Positions 14,261 through 22,813 of a stretch of 25,161 bases of DNA are shown here, piece by piece (position 1 is the first letter of the stretch; each line of letters begins with the position of its first letter). A program made the position numbers and the translations under genes. The stretch is taken from assembly GCA_000494185.1 (NCBI GenBank), contig AWOC01000009.1, positions 1 to 25,161 of the forward strand, read 5' to 3'. Under the pieces are notes generated by a model. It was not told the origin of the DNA. It worked only from the letters and a program-made list of their open reading frames with translations, and made no database searches. The DNA is from Candidatus Calditenuaceae archaeon JGI OTU-3. GTDB lineage: Archaea; Thermoproteota; Nitrososphaeria_A; Caldarchaeales; Calditenuaceae.

Positions 14261-14836
14261 ATGTCTGGTAGCCCTATTCGGAGCTTCGTCGCAGTCGATG
14301 TCTTCTCCCCCGAGATAGTGAGGAATGTGAGGGCCCTCCAGAGAGAGATTATCGAGGCGGGTCTGGTGGGTAAGGCGGTTGAGCCTGAGAGTCTCCACAT
14401 AACCCTCCAATTTCTAGGCGAGGTTGACCCGGCCCTGCTGGAGACCGTGAAGACGAATTTATCGGAGGTCCGGGTTAGGCCTATGCGGCTCGTCATTAGA
14501 GGCGTCGGATACTTTCCGGGCGGCTCGAGGATCAACGTGGTCTGGCTGGGAGTCGAGGATGCCGACTCCACCCTCACGGAGCTTCAGAGGGAGGTGGCGT
14601 CGAGGCTCTCGAGGCTTGGGTTCCAGCCGGACAAGGAGTTCAAGCCACACATAACTATCCTGAGGGTGAAGAGCGTGACAAATAAAGCGGGCGCGCTGGC
14701 AACGCTCAGGAACCTGGCCAGCTACTACGTCGGGGAGGTCGTCGTAAACGCTATGAAGCTGAAGAAGAGCACCCTCACGCCGCAGGGCCCCATATACGAG
14801 GACCTGAGGGTCTACGGTGCTACTCCTTCCTCCTGA
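14261..14836 (+). CDS. thpR: RNA 2',3'-cyclic phosphodiesterase (LigT/ThpR, 2H family)
   Basis: This 191-aa protein has both catalytic HxTx motifs of the 2H phosphoesterases: LHITLQFLG (His46, Thr48) and KPHITILRV (His130, Thr132), together with the usual N-terminal RSFVAVD and the middle GVGYFPG segment. The family opens RNA 2',3'-cyclic phosphates and can ligate tRNA halves in vitro, which would fit an organism that removes BHB introns. I chose ATG 14261 over the TTG at 14252. It ends inside the convergent zinc-ribbon gene, overlapping by 17 nt. Confidence 0.92.
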   Translation: MSGSPIRSFVAVDVFSPEIVRNVRALQREIIEAGLVGKAVEPESLHITLQFLGEVDPALLETVKTNLSEVRVRPMRLVIRGVGYFPGGSRINVVWLGVEDADSTLTELQREVASRLSRLGFQPDKEFKPHITILRVKSVTNKAGALATLRNLASYYVGEVVVNAMKLKKSTLTPQGPIYEDLRVYGATPSS

Positions 14837-15203
14837 CCACCCTCGCAAGCTCCTCACTCTTCATCAGAAGCGCCAGTAGCGAGTCGAGCGCCTCGGCAAT
14901 CTCCTCTATCTCCTTAACCTCCACCGCCGATGCAAGACGCGTCGACAGTTCATCGAGCTTCTCGACAACTATGGTTTCTATGCTTGAGAGCACGACGGGG
15001 AGGAGGGCTCTGCCAGACTCTGTCTGATCTCTCACCACTACCACCGGCTTGTCGCACGAGACGCACCTCATCTCTCCCTTTATCTCGAACAGCGGGTTCC
15101 CGCAGACAGGGCAGGTCTCGGCCAGCATCTTCCCCCCGGCCTTCAGCGCCTCACTCATGCGCTTAACTACGTCCCGCTCCCTGCTCGCCAACCCTGCCAC
15201 CAC
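14820..15203 (-). CDS. SSSCA1 (autoantigen p27)-family zinc-ribbon protein
   Basis: This 127-aa protein has the family pattern: a short helical N-terminus with ALKAGGKMLAETCPVCGNPLF, then EMRCVSCDKPVVVV, giving four zinc-binding Cys (CPVC and CVSC), followed by a helical C-terminus (ETIVVEKLDELSTRLASA). The archaeal family is annotated as Sjogren syndrome/scleroderma autoantigen 1; its role is unknown. The start GTG at 15203 lies about 18 nt below a TATA-like AGTATATAG (15217-15225, minus strand), a little close, so ATG 15158 is an alternative. It overlaps thpR by 17 nt at the 3' end. Confidence 0.8.
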   Translation of the reverse strand: MVAGLASRERDVVKRMSEALKAGGKMLAETCPVCGNPLFEIKGEMRCVSCDKPVVVVRDQTESGRALLPVVLSSIETIVVEKLDELSTRLASAVEVKEIEEIAEALDSLLALLMKSEELARVVRRKE

Positions 15204-15293
15204 ATGACGTTTAGGCCTATATACTTGTTTTGAGTAACGCGGGCGGGGCTACCCGTGTAGAGACCGGCGTGTAGGGGGGTGTCACGCTGTTCG

Positions 15294-15322
15294 GACGCTT
15301 TAGAGCCCCCTTTTAAGGCGTC
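15294..15322. other. 9-bp hairpin in a divergent intergenic region
   Basis: GACGCTTTA (15294-15302) pairs with TAAGGCGTC (15314-15322), with one G-U pair, around an 11-nt C-rich loop. It lies between the divergent SSSCA1-family and homocitrate-synthase-like genes, upstream of both promoters. A GGCGTCT word recurs about 20 nt further on. It could be an operator region or part of a small RNA; there is no further support. Confidence 0.25.
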
Positions 15323-15376
15323 TGCAAGCCTCGTTGGCGTCTTAGAGGAGTCGGGATTAGGCATTTGTCTAATAAG

Positions 15377-15384
15377 TTTTATAT
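15377..15384 (+). promoter_or_regulatory. TATA box of the homocitrate-synthase-like gene
   Basis: TTTTATAT is centred about 29 nt before the TTG start at 15410, consistent with a leaderless transcript. Confidence 0.6.
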
Positions 15385-15409
15385 TTGAGCCTAACTAATA
15401 AGAGATACC

Positions 15410-16816
15410 TTGCCCGCGGTGATACTTGACTCTACTCTGAGGGAGGGCGAACTCTTCCGCGTCTTCCCGCTCGAGAAGAAGCTCAGGATTGCGGAGCTTC
15501 TTGTCGAGGCTGGTGTCAGGAGGGTGGAGGTCACGGTTCACTACCCTCCCAAGACCTCTTTCGAGGAGAATGCGAGGCTCGTTAGGTTCCTGAAGGACCA
15601 TGGGGCAGAGGTGGTGATGCATGGCAGGGCCTACCAGCAGGACGTCGACTCGATGACAAAATACGATCTCGACGGCGTCGCGGTCTACCTCGCCGTGTCG
15701 CAGATCCACCTTGATCATAAGCTGGGAGGCATTGGGCAGGAAGAGGCGAAGCAGAGGATGCTTGAGGCGGTCGAGCTGGTGAAGCCGCTTGGGCTCAAGT
15801 ATGTCAGGGTCACCTACGAGGACGCTTCGCGACTCTATAGCGAGGGCGACCTCACGCGGCTGAACGACCTTATGGACTTTAGCCACCAGCTAAGATCCGC
15901 GGGCGCGACGCTCATCAGTCTCCCAGACACGGCGGGGCTGATGCTCCCAAACGAGGCCGGCGAGTTCATCTCATACTGTGTTGAGAGGTGTGCCCTCCCC
16001 GTAGCATGCCACTTCCACAACGATTATGGCCTTGCCTCCGCCAACACGATTAGAGCAATCCTCGCAGGAGCCTCCGAGGCCCACACAACACTCCTAGGCA
16101 TAGGGGATAGGAACGGGATAGCGGATCTCTACGAGGTCGTGGCACCCCTGCAGGACGTGCATGGGATCGACCTGGGCGTGAGGAGGGAGGTGCTCGCGAG
16201 AGTCTATCGCGAGTTCTCAAGGCTAACGGGTATACCCATACCCTGGAGGCACCCCCTCTCGGAGGAGGCCAGAACCATCAGGGCCGGCGTCCACCAGTCT
16301 ATGGTGATAAAGAAGCCCGAGGGCTACATCCCGCCAATGAAGCTGAAGCACGACTTAGAGTCGGTGAGGTTCGCCATCACGCCCTACATGAGCCACAAGC
16401 TGATCCTAGAGATCGCCCACCTGGACGGCCACGAACTATCTGACGCGGAGGCGAGGGCCATAGTAGGAAATCTAGTGTCAAAGCTCCTACAGAACGGGAG
16501 GAAGGCGAGCCCTCGCGAGCTTGCGAAGTATCTGAGCGAGGTTCTCGGCCGACCAGTCAACGAGTCGCTCGTCAGGAGATTTTTCGGGGAGGAAAGGGCC
16601 TACGTCCTGCTGAGGCTGAGACCACAGGCCGACACGGCCAGAATAGTCTCGGATCTCTCGACTTGGGAGGAAGTCGAGTCGATAGACGAGGTCTACGGCT
16701 CGGTCGACCTAGTCCTGAGGGCTAAGCTCCGGATAAACGGCCAGAACCTAGTCGACCGGCTTAGATCCGCCTTCCCCAAGGACATTGAGGAGATAAATGT
16801 TTTAATCACGGACTAA
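15410..16816 (+). CDS. lysS: Homocitrate synthase-like DRE-TIM enzyme with RAM domain
   Basis: This 468-aa protein has an HMGL-type TIM barrel with the catalytic DSTLREGE (Asp7, Arg11, Glu12), metal-binding histidines in CHFHNDYG (His201, His203) and LGIGDRNG, then a linker and a C-terminal Lrp/RAM-type domain (about 393-468, RAYVLLRLRPQAD to EEINVLITD). The same layout occurs in Sulfolobus homocitrate synthase LysS, the first enzyme of the alpha-aminoadipate lysine route, where the RAM domain is thought to bind an effector. Segments around VSQIHLDHK and GIPIPWRHPL parallel LysS, but the barrel is divergent and no other lysine genes are adjacent, so isopropylmalate- or citramalate-synthase activity is possible. 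TTG 15410 (or GTG 15419) fits the TATA spacing. Confidence 0.8.
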   Translation: MPAVILDSTLREGELFRVFPLEKKLRIAELLVEAGVRRVEVTVHYPPKTSFEENARLVRFLKDHGAEVVMHGRAYQQDVDSMTKYDLDGVAVYLAVSQIHLDHKLGGIGQEEAKQRMLEAVELVKPLGLKYVRVTYEDASRLYSEGDLTRLNDLMDFSHQLRSAGATLISLPDTAGLMLPNEAGEFISYCVERCALPVACHFHNDYGLASANTIRAILAGASEAHTTLLGIGDRNGIADLYEVVAPLQDVHGIDLGVRREVLARVYREFSRLTGIPIPWRHPLSEEARTIRAGVHQSMVIKKPEGYIPPMKLKHDLESVRFAITPYMSHKLILEIAHLDGHELSDAEARAIVGNLVSKLLQNGRKASPRELAKYLSEVLGRPVNESLVRRFFGEERAYVLLRLRPQADTARIVSDLSTWEEVESIDEVYGSVDLVLRAKLRINGQNLVDRLRSAFPKDIEEINVLITD

Positions 16817-16832
16817 CCGCCTCCGATATACG

Positions 16833-16840
16833 TTTATAAG
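16833..16840 (+). promoter_or_regulatory. rrl: TATA box of the 23S rRNA transcript
   Basis: TTTATAAG lies 17 nt after the lysS-like stop and about 150 nt before the mature 23S. Transcription should start near 16862-16866. The leader holds a small hairpin (CCCCAG 16881-16886 with CTGGGG 16894-16899). Confidence 0.6.
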
Positions 16841-16953
16841 AGACTACGCACCTAATAATTTGCGCTGCGAGATGTTTGCCCCCCAGCTGCTTCCTGGGGA
16901 GGCGAGAAGCGCGAGGATGCGGTGAAGGTATCCAATGAACGCGCTGCACAGGT

Positions 16954-16979
16954 GTGTGGAGCGTGGCGAAGTAGGCCGC
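16954..16979 (+). other. 5' arm of the 23S processing stem (BHB motif)
   Basis: The arm reads GTGTGGAGCG-TGGC-GAA-GTAGGCCGC. It pairs with 20627-20652 to make a canonical bulge-helix-bulge: outer helix of 10 bp, a 4-bp TGGC/GCCA helix, inner helix of 9 bp, and a 3-nt GAA bulge on each strand. The archaeal splicing endonuclease should cut within the bulges to free pre-23S rRNA. Confidence 0.9.
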
Positions 16980-19048
16980 GCCTTGGCCCTAAGCGGGAGT
17001 ACGCCAGCCGGTGGATGCCTCGGCTTGGGCGCCGACGAAGGACGTGGCAAGCTGCGATAAGCCCCGGGTAGCCGCAGGCGGGCGTTGATCCGGGGATCTC
17101 CTAATGGGATTTCCTGCGGGGGCTTCGGCCTCCGCGTTCCCGGGCCTCAAGCCTGGGATCGGGAACCCCCCGAACGGAAGCATCCAAGTAGGGGGAGGAA
17201 AAGAAATCAAAACGAGATTCCCTCAGTAGGGGCGACCGAAAGGGGAGCAGCCCAAACCGAACCCCCATGGGTAACCGTGGGGGAATGTGGGGTTATCGGG
17301 GCCGCGGGTCCATCCTGAAGGCCGAGCCGAAGTCCCCTGGAATGGGGCGCCATAGAGGGTGATAGCCCCGTAGGCGAAGGCTGGAGGGATGATGCCGCGT
17401 GTCCCAGAGTACCGCACCTCGGATATGGTGCGGGAAGTCGGGGGCCACTGGCCTCCAAGGCTAAATACGTCCCAAGACCGATAGTGGACCAGTAGCGTGA
17501 GCGAAAGGTGAAAAGTACCCCGAGAGGGGGGTGAAAAGCGCCTGAAACCGGCTGGTAACAGACGAGCGCGGCCCGGAAGGGCTTCCCCGCGAAGCCTCCG
17601 AGAGGGGGCGAGGTGGGGAGATCCCAGGGTCGCGCGCTCCGTCTTGAATCACGGGCCGGGGAGTTCACGGGTGTGGCGAGCCTAAGGGCTGGAAGCCCGG
17701 AGGCGTGGGGAAACCGACATGCCCGCAGCCGGAGTCTGCTCCGGTGAGGGGCGGGGTCCGAAAGGGCCTGTAGTCACGCCCGTGAGGCTAGAAACCGGGC
17801 GATCTAGCCCTGGGCAGGGCGAAGCCAGGGGAAACCCTGGTGGAGGCCCGAATAGGGGTCTTGATGTGCAAATCGGTCCCCTGACCTGGGGCTAGGGGTT
17901 AAAAGCCAATCGAGCCCGGTGATAGCTAGTTCCCCCCGAAGTGTCTCGCAGGACAGCCTCGGGGGAGGCTGCCCACGGGGTAGAGCACCGATGGGGGAGC
18001 AAGGGGCCGATGAGGCTCCACTCTCCTTTCGAACTCCGAATCCGTGGGCGCCGTAGATCCCGGGAGTGGGGTACCGGGGGTAAGCTCCGGGACCGAGAGG
18101 GGAACAACCCAGACCGCGGGTTAAGGCCCCTAAGTGCCCGCTAAGTGACAAACCAAAGGGCGTCCCCGTCCTGAGACAGCGGGGCCGTAGGCTTAGAAGC
18201 AGCCATCGGCTAAGAAGTGCGTAACAGCTTACCCGCCGAGGACGGGGGCCCCGAAAATTGACGGGTCTAAGCGGGCCGCCGAAACCCGGGCTCACCCACG
18301 CTAGGCGTGGGTGGGGGTAGGGGGGCGTGGCGGTTGGGTAGAAGCAGGGCCGTGAGGTCCTGTGGACCGGCCGCCAATGTAGATCCCGGTGGTAGTAGAC
18401 AGCGAAGCGGGGTGGGAATCCCCGCCGCCGGAAGGGCACGGGTTTCCCGGCAATGCGTCGTCAGCCGGGAGTAAGCCGGTCCTAAGGCCGACCTTAACCG
18501 GGTAGGCCGAAGGGGAAACCGGTTAAGATTCCGGTGCCTCCTGGATAGGTGCGGCGACGCAAGCCAGGCTCCTGACGCCTCGGGTAGGGCCGAGCAGGGC
18601 TGTAGCTCTGTCTAACCCTCGAAGCCTGGGGAGGGCCGTAATGGCGAGAACCAGGTGAATGGGGGGACGGGGCGGCCGTAAGGCCGCTTCGGCCTGCTCC
18701 CGGGGCCAGTGAAAAGGGAGCCTGGAACGATTCCAGGAGACCGTACCTAGATCCGACACAGGTGCCCCTGGCTGAGAAGGCCAAGGCGTCTGGGGTTACT
18801 CCGGGCTAGGGAACTCGGCAAATTAGCCCCGTAACCTCGGGAGAAGGGGTGCCTGCCTTCCTGCCCGGTGAGGGTGGGTTGGCAGGTCGCAGTGACAAGG
18901 GGGTCCCGACTGTTTAATAAAAACATAGGGAGCCGCCAGGCCGAAAGGCTTTGAACGGCTCCTCAATCCTGGCCAGCACCGGTACCTGAACCCCGGGTCC
19001 AACCGGGATAAGGGCCGGTCAACGCCGGGGGTAACTCTGACCCTCTTA

Positions 19049-19612
19049 ACGGGGACCTGCCCACCATCAATGCATAAATTCCTGGCCATCAGTCGATGGT
19101 CAGGCTATGAATATTATGAATTCGATAAAGGCTACGTTAGCGGCGTAATTGATGCGGAAGCCAGCTTTTCAGTAAGCGTCAAAGTTCAGCGTGATCTACT
19201 ATGCAAAGTGCGCGTCGACCCTGTTTTCAGCATGACGGAGAGAAAAAGAGAGGTGCTAGAAATTGTTCAGAGAGTTCTTCGATGTGGTAGGATAATTCAA
19301 AAACCTGGACAAAGGCACCTTTGGATGCTCGTTGTAGACGATTTAGATGAACTCTCTCGAAAATTAATCCCAGCACTAGACGAGCTTAAGCTGGTTGCGA
19401 AGAAATCATCGTGCGACTACTTCCGTGAGATTGTTCTTAAACTTGCCGAGAAGAAATACTCGCTGACCTGTGATGAGATCCGAGAACTGGTGATAATGGC
19501 TTACAAGCTTTCGGATCTAAATTTGAAATCCTCTCGTAAGAGGTCAATTATTGAAGTTCTTTCCTTAATCCCTGTTTCTGATGATTACAAGGTGGGTTAG
19601 GCCCCGGGAGAA
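19049..19612 (+). mobile_element. BHB-type archaeal intron in 23S rRNA
   Basis: The conserved exon should read CTCTTAAGGTAGCC; here CTCTTA and AGGTAGCC are separated by 564 nt. The junctions form a relaxed BHB: CTCT (19043-19046) pairs with GGAG (19607-19610), with bulges TAA (19047-19049) and AAA (19611-19613). The intron ends pair as CGGGG/CCCCG and CCCACC/GGTGGG. Cutting after the second bulge base on each side restores the exact exon. The site is just 3' of helix 69, close to E. coli position 1927, near the decoding-bridge region. The base composition is visibly more AT-rich than the surrounding rRNA. Confidence 0.92.
19070..19600 (+). CDS. LAGLIDADG homing endonuclease in the 23S intron
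   Basis: This 176-aa protein is encoded wholly inside the intron, starting just after its 5' stem and ending (TAG) within its 3' stem. It has one clear LAGLIDADG helix, GYVSGVIDAEASF (about 21-33), followed by the usual beta strands and a WMLVVDDLDELSRKLIPAL segment. A second LAGLIDADG motif is not evident, so it probably works as a homodimer, cutting intron-less 23S genes at the insertion site to spread the intron. Its AT-rich codons differ from the host genes, a sign of horizontal movement. The frame is intact, so it is likely active or recently so. Confidence 0.92.
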   Translation: MHKFLAISRWSGYEYYEFDKGYVSGVIDAEASFSVSVKVQRDLLCKVRVDPVFSMTERKREVLEIVQRVLRCGRIIQKPGQRHLWMLVVDDLDELSRKLIPALDELKLVAKKSSCDYFREIVLKLAEKKYSLTCDEIRELVIMAYKLSDLNLKSSRKRSIIEVLSLIPVSDDYKVG

Positions 19613-20244
19613 AGGTAGCCAAATGCCTTGTCGGGTGAGTTCCGACGTGCATGAATGGATCAACGAGGGCCCCACTGTCCCGGCCCGGAGCCCCGTGAAC
19701 CCACATAACGTGGGCGAACAGTCCACGAACCCCCAGTGGGGAGAGAAGACCCTGTGGAGCTTTACTGCAGCCAGTTGCTGCGGAGCGGCTTGGGATGCAT
19801 AGCGTAGCCGGGAGCCGTCGATCCCAGCCTCTTCGGGGGCTGGGGGAGGCGCCAATGTAACACCGGCCATCCCGGGCTGCCCCGCTAACCAGGGCCTGAC
19901 CCTGGGACAACGGCTGGTGGGCAGTTTGGCTGGGGCGGCACTCCTCCGAAAAGATATCGGAGGAGCCCAAAGGTCGGCTCAGGCGGGACAGAAACCCGCT
20001 GTAGAGTGCAAGGGCAAAAGCCGGCCTGACAGGACCCTCGAACGCAAGGGGTCCTGAGGGGAAACCCGGGCCTAGCGATCCATCGGCCCCTACCAGTGGG
20101 GGCCGGTGGTGACAGAAAAGTTACCCCAGGGATAACAGGCTCGTCGCGGGCGAGAGTCCCCATCGACCCCGCGGCTTGGTACCTCGATGTCGGCTCTTCC
20201 CCTCCTGGCCTCGCAGCAGGGGCCAAGGGTGAGGCTGCTCGCCT

Positions 20245-20287
<43 letters not shown>

Positions 20288-20626
20288 ATCGGTTTCTACC
20301 TACTGGGGGTGCGGGCCGCCTGAGGGTAGGGTCCTCCTAGTACGAGAGGAACGGAGGGCCGGGGCCAACGGTGTACCGGTCGTCCTACAGGGCGACGCCG
20401 GGTAGCCGCGCCCTTGAGGATAAGGGCTGAAAGCATCTAAGCCCGAAGCCTCTCCCAAAAATAGGCGGCCGATCGGGGCCTATAGGGCTCGGCAACGGGC
20501 CTTGGGCTCCGACGAGGGCTCCCCTAGAAGAGGGGGTTGATGGGGTGGGCGTGTAAGGGTGGAGGCTTAGGCCGGACACCCTCAGCGCACCACTCCCAAT
20601 CGCCCGAGCCGCTTAGGAAGCGGGGT

Positions 20627-20652
20627 GCGGCCTACGCCAGAACGCTCCACAC
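20627..20652 (+). other. 3' arm of the 23S processing stem (BHB motif)
   Basis: The arm reads GCGGCCTAC-GCCA-GAA-CGCTCCACAC, pairing with 16954-16979. The pairing extends outward with a short internal loop into GTGTGCGGCGC (20655-20665). It ends about 40 nt before the next gene. Confidence 0.9.
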
Positions 20653-20697
20653 ATGTGTGCGGCGCTGCCCTTGTAGATACTTAAGGTATATTAATGA

Positions 20698-21939
20698 ATG
20701 GTCTTGCTGAATCTTCAAGAAATGTTGGAGGAGGTTCGTGGAAACTACAAGGCCATATATGGCAGGATCGGTGTTTTGGGGTTCGTAGCCCTCGTGGACA
20801 CCTCGATGATCTCGCCGGTCATAGCCTCTCACGCCCGGTTCCTCGGGGCCGACGCCGTAACCGCGGGTGTGGTGGCTGGGCTTTACTCGGCGGTGGCCTT
20901 GCCGATGATCGCGCTATCGGGACTGCTTTCGGACAGGCTCGGAAGGCGGAGGCTGCTCGCGGCCGGTCTGGCAGGAGACCTTCTCGCCATGCTCACCTAC
21001 ATGTTCGCGTCCAGCCCCCTCCACCTCCTCCTAGCCCGCGTAACCCACGCGGTCTGCGACTCCTTCATTGTCCCGCCGGCCCTCGCGCTGTTGGGCGACT
21101 TCTTCAGGGAGAGGGTTGCGGGGCCGCTCAGCGTCTTCTGGATCTTCGTCGCCACAGCAATAGTGCTGGGGTCAGGCTCTGCAAGCGCGCTAGTCGCGTC
21201 CCTCGGCTTCGTAGGCATATACTTGGTCGTGACTGTCCTTCTAGCAGTCTCCCTCCTCATGGTCCGAGGGCTTCCATCGTCTAGGCCAGCCCCTAGTGCA
21301 ACAGCCTCGGTAACGCATCTCCTTAGGATGAATTGGGCGAGACTCGCGGCATCCATGTTCACGATGCTGGGCATCTATCTACTCATCGGGGCAGCGGTCG
21401 GGTCCCTCTCCTCCCTCCTGATAGACCGCTACGGGTTCGCCGAGAATGTGGCGGCGGCGCAGGTCGGCATTTTCATGGCCCTCTCAACCGCGGTATCCAT
21501 CCCCTTCTTCCCCCTCTCGGCCCGCGCCGCCTCAAGCCACACACCGCTCATCCCGATAACCACCGGCCTCGCAGCAACCACCGCCACAGCCCTCATCATG
21601 GAGTATGCGGCAGGGGTGGCTGCGGGGCGCCTCGCGGCCTCGGTGGCCTTCGGCGTCTCGCTCGGATCGATAATCTTTACCTCCAGCTATCTAGCCGTGA
21701 CGCTGCCGGCGCGGGTTAGGGGGCTTGGAACGGGGCTGAACCAGGTCTCAAGCCTCCTAGGGGTAGCTCTGGGCGCGCCACTCTCGGCCGCCTATATCCA
21801 TACCGCGGGTCATCAGGGGCTCTTCATAGTCTTCGGCGCCGTGCCTGCGTTGGCGGCCCTAGCTTTTTCGGTGACCGTGAGGGAAAGGCTGTTGAGGGTC
21901 GAGGAGCCGACTGCTGGCGCGAAGCTGACAGGAACCTAG
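20698..21939 (+). CDS. MFS-family transporter
   Basis: This 413-aa integral membrane protein has about 12 hydrophobic helices and the MFS motif A in the loop after helix 2 (GLLSDRLGRRR, 75-85). The two halves are joined by a loop near 190-210 (LPSSRPAPSATASV). The first half contains an acidic residue in helix 1 (ALVDTSM, Asp34), common in proton-coupled carriers. The substrate cannot be read from sequence. The ATG at 20698 follows AT-rich promoter sequence (ACTTAAGGTATATTA near 20674-20692); ATG 20722 is an alternative start. Its stop shares CTAG with the convergent folP stop. Confidence 0.85.
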   Translation: MVLLNLQEMLEEVRGNYKAIYGRIGVLGFVALVDTSMISPVIASHARFLGADAVTAGVVAGLYSAVALPMIALSGLLSDRLGRRRLLAAGLAGDLLAMLTYMFASSPLHLLLARVTHAVCDSFIVPPALALLGDFFRERVAGPLSVFWIFVATAIVLGSGSASALVASLGFVGIYLVVTVLLAVSLLMVRGLPSSRPAPSATASVTHLLRMNWARLAASMFTMLGIYLLIGAAVGSLSSLLIDRYGFAENVAAAQVGIFMALSTAVSIPFFPLSARAASSHTPLIPITTGLAATTATALIMEYAAGVAAGRLAASVAFGVSLGSIIFTSSYLAVTLPARVRGLGTGLNQVSSLLGVALGAPLSAAYIHTAGHQGLFIVFGAVPALAALAFSVTVRERLLRVEEPTAGAKLTGT

Positions 21940-22796
21940 GTAGTGGTCCTGCCCAGGACTAGTGAGGCGACCCTCACAGCGTCTAGGCTCTCAGCAGGGT
22001 TGTGGGTCCTGATGAGGTCCGCGCCATTAAGGACGGCGAGTGCTTCGGCGGCGACCGAGCCGTAGAGCCTTTCGCCAGGGTCCTCCTTCCCCGTGACCTT
22101 TCCGATGAAGCTTTTCCTAGATACGCCGACGCAGATCGGATAGCCTAGTCCCCGCAGCTCGCCAAGCCTCTTTAGGATCTCTCCGTCCACGAGGTACCAC
22201 TTCTTCGCGTGCCTCCTGTGAAAACCGATCCCTGGATCCACGATGATTCTCTCGGGCTCAACCCCCATGCTCAGCGCGGTCTCGACCGAAGACCTAAGCT
22301 GACCCAAGACTCCCTCCATCACGTCCACGTCACCGCTCACGTCGCTAGCCATGACTATGAGCGATGCCGAGTATTCTTTTACGAGCCGAGCTATCTCGGC
22401 CGAGTGCCTCAGCCCCCTCACGTCGTTAATCATCTCGGCTCCCTCGCTCAGCGCCACCTCCGCGGGCCTGAGCCTGAAGGTGTCGGCGGAGATTGGGACA
22501 CTAACCGCCCCCCTAACAGCCCTTATCGCGGATCTAAGCCTCTCAGCCTCCACCTCCTCGCTGACCCAGACCTCCTTGTAGGGCGCGCTGGACATCCCCC
22601 CGACATCGATTATCTCGGCCCCAGCCTCAACCATTCGGGCCGCGGCCTCGGCCGCCTCCTCAGGAGTACTCTTAACGCTGCCCGGGAAGAAAGACTCAGG
22701 GCTGACATTGATTATTCCCATGATCCTGACGGGCTGCCCCTCACCCACCAGGAGCCGCCCGACACGCGCGACCCGCGCCCCCGCGGAGCGATACAT
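21936..22796 (-). CDS. folP: Dihydropteroate synthase
   Basis: This 286-aa TIM-barrel enzyme joins a pterin diphosphate to p-aminobenzoate or an arylamine in folate or methanopterin synthesis. DHPS motifs are in order: MGIINVSPESFF (Asn30), IDVGGMSS in place of the bacterial GGESTRP, SADT (Asp105), MINDVRG (Asn124), DPGIGF (Asp187), SRKSFIG (Lys228) and RTHNP (Arg263, His265) in place of RVHD. The pterin-binding residues are retained; the first loop differs from bacterial enzymes, as often in archaea. It is the second gene after the SIS-domain gene (17-nt gap) and likely shares its promoter. Confidence 0.9.
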   Translation of the reverse strand: MYRSAGARVARVGRLLVGEGQPVRIMGIINVSPESFFPGSVKSTPEEAAEAAARMVEAGAEIIDVGGMSSAPYKEVWVSEEVEAERLRSAIRAVRGAVSVPISADTFRLRPAEVALSEGAEMINDVRGLRHSAEIARLVKEYSASLIVMASDVSGDVDVMEGVLGQLRSSVETALSMGVEPERIIVDPGIGFHRRHAKKWYLVDGEILKRLGELRGLGYPICVGVSRKSFIGKVTGKEDPGERLYGSVAAEALAVLNGADLIRTHNPAESLDAVRVASLVLGRTTT

Positions 22797-22813
22797 GCTC
22801 TAGGCCCACGCCG

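Noticed and set aside
16844..18784. Many ORFs on both strands across the 23S gene
   Set aside because: The DNA is clearly 23S rRNA; the GC-rich frames are artefacts. Only the intron ORF at 19070-19600 has a real protein motif.
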